The notes below the pieces were generated by a model. That model had not been told where the DNA came from. It saw only the letters and a program-made list of their open reading frames with translations, and made no database searches. The translations under genes were made by a program, and so were the position numbers. Shown in pieces: positions 1-5,825 of a stretch of 9,233 nt of DNA. This DNA comes from JAGDXZ01 sp049966915 (lineage in GTDB: Archaea; Micrarchaeota; Micrarchaeia; Micrarchaeales; CABMGC01). Position 1 is the stretch's first letter. Every line of letters starts with the position of its first letter. The stretch is taken from the NCBI GenBank assembly GCA_049966915.1, contig JBMFTS010000029.1, positions 1 through 9,233 on the forward strand, read 5' to 3'.

Positions 1-20
1 TTAAACCAGATATTTAATGC

Positions 21-115
21 GGGCCCGTAGCTCAGCTTGGACAGAGCGGCGCCGTCCTAAGGCGAAGGTCGTGGGTTCAAAATAAGCTTTGCTTATGACA
101 ATCCCACCGGGCCCG
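21..115 (+). tRNA. tRNA-Arg(CCU) with a T-loop intron
   Basis: The gene folds as a cloverleaf. The acceptor GGGCCCG (21-27) pairs with CGGGCCC (108-114). The D-stem GCTC/GAGC (30-33/44-47) has the conserved GG at 39-40. The anticodon stem is 49-53/61-65, with a loop at 54-60 giving anticodon CCT at 56-58. The variable loop is AGGTC, and the T-stem GTGGG/CCCAC (71-75/103-107) closes the T-arm. G115 would be the discriminator, and no CCA is encoded. Between the T-stem strands lie 27 nt instead of 7. Removing 20 nt (82-101) leaves T-loop TTCAAAT and a normal mature tRNA of about 75 nt. Two features are odd: a G-A mismatch at the top of the anticodon stem (49/65) and G at position 32. This tRNA reads AGG, a frequent Arg codon in the neighbouring genes. 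The protein gene at 132 starts 16 nt after the tRNA and may be cotranscribed with it. Confidence 0.93.
82..101 (+). other. tRNA intron in the T-loop (bulge-helix-bulge)
   Basis: The 20-nt insert ATAAGCTTTGCTTATGACAA forms a bulge-helix-bulge with its exons. The T-stem (71-75/103-107) is the outer helix. TTCA (76-79) faces TGAC (96-99) with three Watson-Crick pairs and one T-C mismatch. A80-A82 is the 5' bulge and A100-T102 the 3' bulge. TAAGC/GCTTA (83-87/91-95) with a TTT loop is the inner stem. Cutting after the second base of each bulge removes exactly 82-101 and restores a 7-nt T-loop. Because both ends are A-rich, borders 80-99 or 81-100 give the same mature sequence. T-loop introns of this kind are non-canonical. 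In archaea they need a splicing endonuclease of broad specificity, known from Thermoproteales and ARMAN-type archaea. Confidence 0.85.
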
Positions 116-131
116 AAATAGAGGCGTTTGC

Positions 132-1163
132 ATGCAAACAAAAAGGCGCAAACAACAAAACGAAACGACGGAGCCAAGGATAATAGTAAAGCCAGTAGGC
201 AGATACGGCGGTCTTGACGGCATACACATAGCGCTAATCATAGTGGTGGCGCTGCTTTTCGCGCTTTTGCTCGTTGTGGCGTATTCCAAGCCCGTAGTGG
301 TGAAGCAGATAAACAACACAACCGCCGCTAAGCCAGTGCACACCTCGTCAGAGGTGCTTGCGCGCGTGCAGAGGGTTCTGGCGAGCTATGCCAATGTGAA
401 CAGCTCGCTTTCGCTTCTTGCTTACTTTTCAAAGATACAAAATGCAACTGCTGCATACGTGCCTAGCGCAAAGGAGTGGCTTGTTGACGTTCCGGCGGTG
501 AATCCTGCAAGCGGCATAACTTTCTACACGGACTTTATCGTGAACGACTCAAACATATCAAAGGTCCTGCCCTTGCTACAGGCGGCAATTCCTCAAAGCA
601 TAAGCAACAACAGCGTGGTATACGAAGGCACAGTGAAGCTTTACAACAAGTATGCATGCTCAACGCAGAATCCTTTGCAAGTATACTGGTTTATAGACCC
701 GTATGCGCCAGGTTCGGTCAGGAGCCTGCTTAATGCCACTGCGCTAGAGTCTAAGTTCGGGCGTAACATAAGCATAGGGATAAAGATATTCACATCGCAG
801 GCCACAGAGTCGGTGGCAAGGGAATACGGTCTTGCCAATGCCGAGCTGCTTGGCAAGTATATATTCTGTGCGTCTAACCAGAGCGGCTTTGGAACGTTTG
901 TAGCCAATTTGAACAGCGAATACGCAGGATCTTACATGGGCAACACGGCTTTGAGAGCGCTAGCTAACGAATCCGGGCTGAACGTCGCGGAGCTGTCGCG
1001 TTGCGTTAACAGCTCGCAAACGATAATAAACAACCAGGAACTGCTTGCGCAATACTACAACATAACGCAGAGTCCAGTCGCAATTGTAAACTGCGAGTAC
1101 ATGACGCTGCCGCAGACGGCGCAAAACGCGATATGCTTTGCCAACAGCACCTTGTGCAGGTAA
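132..1163 (+). CDS. membrane-anchored DsbA/thioredoxin-fold protein lacking CXXC
   Basis: This is a 343-residue protein with a basic N-terminus (KRRK, residues 4-7) and one membrane segment at about 31-52. The rest is Asn/Ser/Thr-rich with many N-x-S/T sites, which suggests an N-in, C-out anchored protein with an exported domain. Residues 184-320 follow the DsbA-like pattern: a hydrophobic strand leading into FIDPYAPGS (187-195), a helical insert, then QSPVAIVN (313-320) holding the probable cis-proline (P315). At the position where relatives carry CPxC the protein has A-P-G-S, so both redox cysteines are missing. Other cysteines (176, 246, 291, 321, 335, 342) remain. Residues 105-175 form an extra domain I do not recognise. 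The ATG is preceded by GAGG at 121-124 with 7 nt spacing. The fold assignment is by pattern. A chaperone or binding role is inferred, and catalysis by a CXXC is excluded by what is seen. Confidence 0.72.
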   Translation: MQTKRRKQQNETTEPRIIVKPVGRYGGLDGIHIALIIVVALLFALLLVVAYSKPVVVKQINNTTAAKPVHTSSEVLARVQRVLASYANVNSSLSLLAYFSKIQNATAAYVPSAKEWLVDVPAVNPASGITFYTDFIVNDSNISKVLPLLQAAIPQSISNNSVVYEGTVKLYNKYACSTQNPLQVYWFIDPYAPGSVRSLLNATALESKFGRNISIGIKIFTSQATESVAREYGLANAELLGKYIFCASNQSGFGTFVANLNSEYAGSYMGNTALRALANESGLNVAELSRCVNSSQTIINNQELLAQYYNITQSPVAIVNCEYMTLPQTAQNAICFANSTLCR

Positions 1164-1173
1164 TTGCATACAC

Positions 1174-1647
1174 ATGATAGTCGGAGTTGATGGGGGCAAG
1201 ACTGCAGCAATAGCCTGCTTGGGGCTTGACGGCAAGCCGCTGCGGCTTTTTACTGGCCGCTTCGTGGGCTTAGAGTGGTTCGTAAGCAACATAAAGAGCA
1301 CCGGAGAGCCGCTCATAATCGCCAGCGACAAGAAGAGGCCGGATTATATTGCAAGGAAGCTCGCCGCAGTTTTTGGCGCCAAGCTTTTTGCCCCGAGCAC
1401 CGACATAAGCGTTGACAGGAAAAAGGAGCTTGCGGGCAAGACAGAGAACCTGCACGAGCGCGACGCCCTAGCCGCGGCGCGCGTTGCATACAACGCTTAT
1501 GCAAACAAGCTAAACCAGATAGAAAAAATGGCGAAAAACAAAAGCAAGAATTCCGACCTGATGAAGGCGCTTGTCATAGGCAGGCGCTACTCCATGCACG
1601 AGGCTGCGCTAGGCAGCAAATCAGGAAGGGCTTCGGGCAAGCTGTGA
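1174..1647 (+). CDS. minimal COG2433/DUF460-type RNase H-fold protein
   Basis: The product is 157 residues. It opens with MIVGVDGGKTAAIACLGLDG, the first strands of an RNase H-like fold with acidic D6. It continues with LIIASDKKRP (D52), then FGAKLFAPSTDISV (67-80) and HERDALAAARVAY (94-106) with a further acidic pair, E95/D97. This order matches the N-terminal domain of archaeal COG2433 (DUF460) proteins, which I recall as much longer, with coiled-coil and further C-terminal parts. Here the protein ends after a short basic helix-rich tail (112-157), so it is a stand-alone version. Nuclease activity is plausible from the acidic residues but not shown. The ATG at 1174 is preferred to the in-frame ATG at 1138, because the fold begins right there and the upstream gene stops at 1163. 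AGGTAA (1158-1163) may serve as a weak Shine-Dalgarno site. The gene probably shares a transcript with the upstream gene. Confidence 0.75.
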   Translation: MIVGVDGGKTAAIACLGLDGKPLRLFTGRFVGLEWFVSNIKSTGEPLIIASDKKRPDYIARKLAAVFGAKLFAPSTDISVDRKKELAGKTENLHERDALAAARVAYNAYANKLNQIEKMAKNKSKNSDLMKALVIGRRYSMHEAALGSKSGRASGKL

Positions 1648-1658
1648 CAAGTTTGCGA

Positions 1659-3134
1659 TCACGAAAGCAGCTTGTTTATTTTAGGATAGGCTTCTAGTGC
1701 CTTGTCCTGCTCTATCTGCTGGTAAATCATATACATTATGCCCACTGTAAGCAATATGCCCACGCCGGTTCCAACAGCGCCAGACAGCGTTGCAAAGACA
1801 GCTAACAGCGCCACTATGGCGCTGCCCAGCACGGTTATAGTTGGTATGTACTTGTTGAGCAGGTTTTCAACAATTCTCGGGTCGCGTCTGAATCCCGGTA
1901 TTTGCCAGCCAGTATCTTGCAGCTGCTGCGCCACGCTCTTCGGGCTCTGCCCTGTCATTTCTATCCAGAACTTGCCAAAGAGTATTGAAAGGAGAACAAA
2001 AACTATTGTGAAGATTATTATGTGGACGTATCCGGGAACAGCAAGCACAGCTCCGTTCGGCAGCACCAGCGTGCTGGAACTTACCACTAGCTGTTGCAAG
2101 TATACCATGTAATTCATCACTGTTATTGTGCCGCCTGCGGTAGCTGAGCCAAAAGGCGTAGGAAAGCTGGGCGAGATCAGGAACAGCAGACCGCCGGTGA
2201 GCGTCGGAGAAGTGGAGCCTGGAACGGTAGTGTAAAGCGCGAAGAACTGAGCCCAGTGCATCAACGGTCCGGTGACATGCGCGAGCAGTGCAAACCAGAC
2301 GGTAAGCGAAGCGGTGAGCGAATATGTCAATATTACCGGCAACACGCTCACATAAAGCAGCGGGATGGGCAGGCGGCCGCCCACGCCCCTGAACTGCGAA
2401 AACACCATCGGCAGCTCGACTTTTATGTTGAAAATATAGATGCTTATCAAAAACACCGCTATTGCGGCAAGAAGCGGGGCGAAAGCAAGCAGGGCGTTTG
2501 CCATCGCCGCTGAGCCGCCAGTGGCTATGGCTATGCCTGCGCTTGGCAATATGCTCGATATGGTCGTGGCTATTATGGCGTATGCAACGCCGCCTGCTAT
2601 GAACAGGTTTATGCCTGACGTTATGCCGTATTTTGTCATTGCTTCGTCAAGGTACACTATTATTATGGCGCTGAGCGCCAATTGCGCAACTACTATGCCG
2701 TAAAACGACGGGCTAATAAGCGGCGCGTAACCGGCGTTTACAAATACGAACGCTTCCACTACTGCTATGCCGATTGCGAGAAGCTTCTGCAGGCTTTGGA
2801 ATCTGCCTTTGACTTCCATGTCGTTGAGGTCTACGTTGACCACTCCTGCGCCTATTATGAGCTGCAGCACTATGCTCGCTATTACTATGGGGCCTATGCC
2901 TACGGTAGTTAGGTAGCCCATCCTGGAAGCAAACACGGTATTTATGAGCTGGAAAAGAGAAGACTGTATTGAAACTTTGCTTACTCCAAGAGCAGGCGTG
3001 CTGAACATAAGAAAAAATATGCCCATTATTATGCCTGTCCACGTGACCTTTTCCCTGAACGAAAGCGGGGCAGTTGGTCGTTTTATTACAGGCACGTATT
3101 TGAGTATGGGCTCAAGCGAATGCAAGTCAGCCAT
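1659..3134 (-). CDS. secY: preprotein translocase subunit SecY
   Basis: This is the central channel subunit of the Sec translocon, which moves unfolded proteins across or into the cytoplasmic membrane with SecE and Sec61beta. The 491 residues fit archaeal SecY, with about ten membrane segments. Visible family features are the N-terminal amphipathic region (about 6-30), the plug/TM2 stretch GIGPIVIASIVLQLI (79-93), the loop ending RFQSLQKLLA (111-120), YLDEAMTKYGITSGINLFIA (161-180), the cytosolic loop around FRGVGGRLPIP (248-258), the basic TM8-9 loop near residues 390-430, and the C-terminal block GTGVGILLTVGIMYMIYQQI (455-474). The gene lies alone at the end of the minus-strand block, not beside L15 as in the usual spc-type ribosomal operon. 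It starts 16 nt after the V4R gene, and a TATA-like box inside that gene suggests its own promoter. It converges with 1174-1647, leaving 11 bp between stops. Confidence 0.97.
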   Translation of the reverse strand: MADLHSLEPILKYVPVIKRPTAPLSFREKVTWTGIIMGIFFLMFSTPALGVSKVSIQSSLFQLINTVFASRMGYLTTVGIGPIVIASIVLQLIIGAGVVNVDLNDMEVKGRFQSLQKLLAIGIAVVEAFVFVNAGYAPLISPSFYGIVVAQLALSAIIIVYLDEAMTKYGITSGINLFIAGGVAYAIIATTISSILPSAGIAIATGGSAAMANALLAFAPLLAAIAVFLISIYIFNIKVELPMVFSQFRGVGGRLPIPLLYVSVLPVILTYSLTASLTVWFALLAHVTGPLMHWAQFFALYTTVPGSTSPTLTGGLLFLISPSFPTPFGSATAGGTITVMNYMVYLQQLVVSSSTLVLPNGAVLAVPGYVHIIIFTIVFVLLSILFGKFWIEMTGQSPKSVAQQLQDTGWQIPGFRRDPRIVENLLNKYIPTITVLGSAIVALLAVFATLSGAVGTGVGILLTVGIMYMIYQQIEQDKALEAYPKINKLLS

Positions 3135-3150
3135 GTTATCATTTTTTTCA

Positions 3151-4143
3151 CTAAGCCTTAAAAACCACTCGGTATGCGCCAGCGACAGTGCTTTTGTTGA
3201 CGCTGCATGCAGTCCTGTATACAGTACTCAAATACCCTTGCAATAGCGCCGAGCTTATTTGCACGAATCCCGATAAAGACATCGCGTGGCTGTATAGCAC
3301 AGTTACAGTCATGCCTGCAACGCGTCCGCCTCCTTTACGAACGTCAAGCGTTCCAGATATGCGTAAGTATTTTAGAATGCTGGGCAATGAGGCAACTGCA
3401 TCGGGCAATTCGTAAGCCAGACGCTTGCCAAGTACATAAGCAAGCTTTGTGACAGAACCAAGCAGCGGCTCCCTGAGCAGTGGCATCATCGACAGCACAA
3501 AATATTCTTCGCTGAATTCGCTCGCGCCTGCGTTTGCGTGCTTTGCAATCGCTTCTGCAAGAAGCTTTGCTTCGGTGTCAAGTCCGCCTTCTTGCAAAAC
3601 GTCAGCAAAGGGGTTCGCACTAGGCGAAGCCTCGAACTGGCAAAACTCGCTTCCCGCGAGCTTGCAATGCGTCTCGCGCGCTTCTATGTTTCTTCCCGTT
3701 TCTTCTGAAAGAAAGCCGGCGATAATTCCAGCTTCAAAATAGTGCGCCGGCGCACCGAGGCTGAACACGCTCGCGCTTTTCGCTGAAGTGATTTTTGCTT
3801 CAGATTCAAAAGTGTAATAGAGCACGTTGCCCATGCCAGCCGCGTAAAGAATGCGCTCCAGCACGTTTATTCCATGGAAATGCACTGCGGCGAGCTCTCC
3901 TACTGCGAAGCCAGACTTATATGCATAGCGCTTTGTTTCAGCAGTAAAGTTGTAGATGATATCGTGAAGCGTGGGCACTGCTGCCAAGGCACGTCCGCGT
4001 TGCTGCGCGCCGACTATTCTGTTGACAAGCAGCAATTCGCTGCTTAAAGGCTGTCGTGCATTTGCGGATCTGGCTGCGCGCCTGGATTTTGTGCGCGCAT
4101 TTTTAGCGCGCCTTGACGCTTTTGCCGAGGCTCTTGCCTTCAT
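3151..4143 (-). CDS. tandem V4R-domain protein with a basic N-terminal tail
   Basis: The 330 residues form three parts. Residues 1-30 are a disordered-looking Ala/Arg/Lys/Ser tail. Residues about 65-171 form a V4R domain: a helical start, AGMGNVLYYTFES (101-113), then AGIIAGFLSEETGRNIEARE (138-157) and C160-x7-C168-x-F, which is the usual metal or ligand cysteine pair. Residues about 212-329 repeat the same plan in degenerate form: LGKRLAYELP, then YLRISGTLDVRK (259-270), SHAMSLSG, ALLQGYLSTVYRTAC (299-313) and a final hydrophobic strand, with only one cysteine. V4R domains bind small hydrophobic molecules and are found in XylR-type sensors, BchJ and the TRAPP subunit Bet3. The ATG overlaps the stop of the upstream membrane-protein gene (ATGA at 4143-4140), so translation is probably coupled. 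Function is unknown; a sensor or adaptor role is inferred. Confidence 0.72.
   Translation of the reverse strand: MKARASAKASRRAKNARTKSRRAARSANARQPLSSELLLVNRIVGAQQRGRALAAVPTLHDIIYNFTAETKRYAYKSGFAVGELAAVHFHGINVLERILYAAGMGNVLYYTFESEAKITSAKSASVFSLGAPAHYFEAGIIAGFLSEETGRNIEARETHCKLAGSEFCQFEASPSANPFADVLQEGGLDTEAKLLAEAIAKHANAGASEFSEEYFVLSMMPLLREPLLGSVTKLAYVLGKRLAYELPDAVASLPSILKYLRISGTLDVRKGGGRVAGMTVTVLYSHAMSLSGFVQISSALLQGYLSTVYRTACSVNKSTVAGAYRVVFKA
3157..3164 (-). promoter_or_regulatory. candidate TATA box for secY
   Basis: The minus strand reads TTTTTAAG just inside the 3' end of the V4R gene, centred about 26 bp upstream of the secY ATG (3134). That spacing would give a leaderless or near-leaderless secY mRNA. 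No Shine-Dalgarno site is seen between the box and the ATG, only an A-rich stretch. The motif is short and AT-rich, so chance is possible. Confidence 0.45.
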
Positions 4144-4658
4144 GAAATTGCCTTTTCCTTGCCTAGTTGGTAATATATCAGGAAAAGATTTATTGCTATC
4201 ATGGCGAGCACTATGTACGTGTTGTACTTTGCCAACAAGGATACAAAGGCGAGCGCCTGCAGCGAGCTAAATCCCAAGCCTATTATGAACGGAAATACTA
4301 CCGGCGACTCGCAGCCGCAGCTTGCGACAACGCCGCCTATCAATGGTGTTATGGTGCTTGTCACGCTGCACGCTATGCCGCTTGACGCAGAAGCGCGCCT
4401 GCGCTTGTAGGCGTGCACGGCCCCTGCCATGCCTATGGTAAATGCCAAGGCGCCGGTGGCAACTAGAGCATATATCAAATACATCGGCAGCGTTATGAAG
4501 AACACGTCTGTGCTGCCCTTGATCAAAAAGTAAAACAGCAAGTAATACAGAGTTGCCGCGGCAAGCGCAACGGCAGCATACGCAGGTTTGGTAAGTATTC
4601 TTGCAAATGCTGCCATTCTGCCGGAGCGCCTTTGTGCTGCGGTTTTAGTGCTTGTCAT
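4140..4658 (-). CDS. small multi-spanning membrane protein with a Cys-Gly-Cys motif
   Basis: I do not recognise a named family. The product is 172 residues with membrane segments at about 25-46, 52-82, 97-113 (more polar, possibly re-entrant), 118-140 and 146-166. The KRRR at 85-88 marks a probable cytoplasmic loop. The conserved-looking part is C97 followed by ITPLIGGVVASCGCESP (103-119), which places C114 and C116 at the edge of a membrane segment. The start is chosen at 4658, giving a 2-nt gap after the DUF929 stop. An in-frame ATG at 4706 would overlap that gene by 46 nt and add a non-conserved-looking stretch. The gene sits between a CXXC thioredoxin-like protein and the V4R protein, overlapping the latter by 4 nt. 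A role passing electrons or disulfides to the DUF929 partner is a reasonable inference but unproven. Confidence 0.7.
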   Translation of the reverse strand: MTSTKTAAQRRSGRMAAFARILTKPAYAAVALAAATLYYLLFYFLIKGSTDVFFITLPMYLIYALVATGALAFTIGMAGAVHAYKRRRASASSGIACSVTSTITPLIGGVVASCGCESPVVFPFIIGLGFSSLQALAFVSLLAKYNTYIVLAMIAINLFLIYYQLGKEKAIS

Positions 4659-4660
4659 GT

Positions 4661-5752
4661 TCAGTAGCCGTCTGATTCGAGCTGCTGTATTGCCGGCAGC
4701 GTGCACACAGGAGCCGTGTTGTTTATGCTGCCGCAGGTCATCGCCACATACAGGTCAGCAGCCGCGTATTCGGTCCAGGCGAACTGGTCGTTCGGATTTG
4801 CTAGTTGGGCAAGGACTTGTGCGTGCGTCATGTTTGTGAGCGGAAGCGAGTTGCCCGTAGGCATTGAGTTGCCAAAGTCTACGGCATCGGCGCCGCCAAC
4901 CTGCTTAGATCCCCAGATAGAGTATGGCGTGCCCTGGAATGCTGTGCTTGAGTTTTTGCCAAGGCTGTTGATTACATATGAAAACGCGTCTTCGTAAGCA
5001 AGGTTGCCAGTGGCGTTTATGTTCGAAGCGATTACCTGCAGCGGATTGAGGTTGAAGCCTGCAGTCACTGGGTTTTCGTCATCTATGGAAATGAAGTTGA
5101 TGTACTTGCTGGAGTAGAAGTTGCCAAGATCGTCAGTGCCGCTTGAGTTGTAGTTAGCAGGCGCCCAATACAGTGTTGGCAAATCGCCATCGCCGAATGA
5201 GCTGTAGCCTTTGTAGAGCGCGCTGAAGTTGCCAAAGCGCGACAGCGCAAGCGCCGCGGCCCATCTGTTTTCGCCGCAGAACAAGCACGTTATAGAGCCC
5301 AGGTATATTACGCTCGGCTTGCCGTTTACGATGAACATCGGAACGTTGTTTGCCCTTGCGCCTACTTCGTTCTTTATAGAGCCGTTGAGCAGCATCTCGC
5401 CGGCAGTTTCGAAGTATGAATTAGGCGCATTGTTTATTATTGAAAGGTCCGAAGCGTTTAGCGGCTGGTTTATGTTGGTAAGCCTATGCCCGAAGGGCTG
5501 GTTTTGCGTTATTACCGGCGCGTCGGGTAGATAGCTTGGAGGGGTTATGAGGCTGCTTTTTATGTTGTAGCTTACAATCGGCGCAACGGTCGTGGTTTTG
5601 TTGGCGAGGGTCGTGGTGACGCTGCTGGGCCTCGAAAACAGCGCGTATGCCGAAACAAGCAACGCCACTATGCCTATTGCCAATGCAGCGTATGCTATTC
5701 TCTTTATTGATTCGACTTTGTGCTCTTCGTGCTTTTCTTTTTCGCTTTCCAT
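4661..5752 (-). CDS. DUF929-family membrane-anchored thioredoxin-like protein
   Basis: The 363-residue protein has a charged cytoplasmic N-terminus (1-17), one membrane anchor (about 18-39), a Ser/Thr/Val-rich linker, and an exported domain rich in N-x-S/T sites. The thioredoxin-like core begins at KPSVIYLGSITCLFCGENRW (145-164), with active-site C156-L-F-C159, and continues with AAALALSRFGNFSALYKGYS (165-184). This arrangement is typical of archaeal DUF929 proteins. A second cysteine pair, C340 and C350, near the C-terminus may form a structural or resolving disulfide. The expected role is thiol-disulfide exchange on the outer face of the membrane, though substrates are unknown. It is the first gene of a three-gene unit with the CGC membrane protein (2-nt gap) and the V4R protein. 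A TATA-like box 24-31 bp upstream of the ATG supports a nearly leaderless mRNA. Confidence 0.85.
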   Translation of the reverse strand: MESEKEKHEEHKVESIKRIAYAALAIGIVALLVSAYALFSRPSSVTTTLANKTTTVAPIVSYNIKSSLITPPSYLPDAPVITQNQPFGHRLTNINQPLNASDLSIINNAPNSYFETAGEMLLNGSIKNEVGARANNVPMFIVNGKPSVIYLGSITCLFCGENRWAAALALSRFGNFSALYKGYSSFGDGDLPTLYWAPANYNSSGTDDLGNFYSSKYINFISIDDENPVTAGFNLNPLQVIASNINATGNLAYEDAFSYVINSLGKNSSTAFQGTPYSIWGSKQVGGADAVDFGNSMPTGNSLPLTNMTHAQVLAQLANPNDQFAWTEYAAADLYVAMTCGSINNTAPVCTLPAIQQLESDGY

Positions 5753-5775
5753 GATACTAGTTTTGCAGGAATAGG

Positions 5776-5783
5776 TATTAAAA
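5776..5783 (-). promoter_or_regulatory. TATA box for the DUF929/CGC/V4R operon
   Basis: The minus strand reads TTTTAATA in the 73-bp gap after the phosphate permease, centred about 27 bp upstream of the ATG at 5752. This is the expected archaeal TATA-to-start distance, so transcription would begin at or within a few bases of the start codon. The gap also separates this unit from the PiT operon. Confidence 0.6.
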
Positions 5784-5825
5784 CCCTATACCAATTCCTA
5801 GATAAGCGCCGGCGATTTCAAACGA

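Noticed and set aside
82..96. Perfect short hairpin (ATAAGC-TTT-GCTTAT) as a possible terminator
   Set aside because: It lies between the two T-stem strands of an otherwise perfect tRNA and is explained as the inner stem of the intron. No T-run follows it.
1138..1173. N-terminal extension of the RNase H-fold protein
   Set aside because: The extra 12 residues overlap the upstream gene and precede the first strand of the fold, which starts exactly at the ATG at 1174.
960..1331. Minus-strand open frame overlapping two + strand genes
   Set aside because: It spans the junction of two genes with recognisable folds and has no domain signature or promoter. It is a shadow frame.
1738..2112. Plus-strand open frame inside secY
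   Set aside because: It lies wholly within the antisense of a conserved SecY sequence and shows low-complexity Ser/Pro/Thr translation.
4659..4706. Longer start (4706) for the CGC membrane protein
   Set aside because: It would overlap the DUF929 gene by 46 nt. The ATG at 4658 gives a 2-nt gap, typical of a coupled operon.
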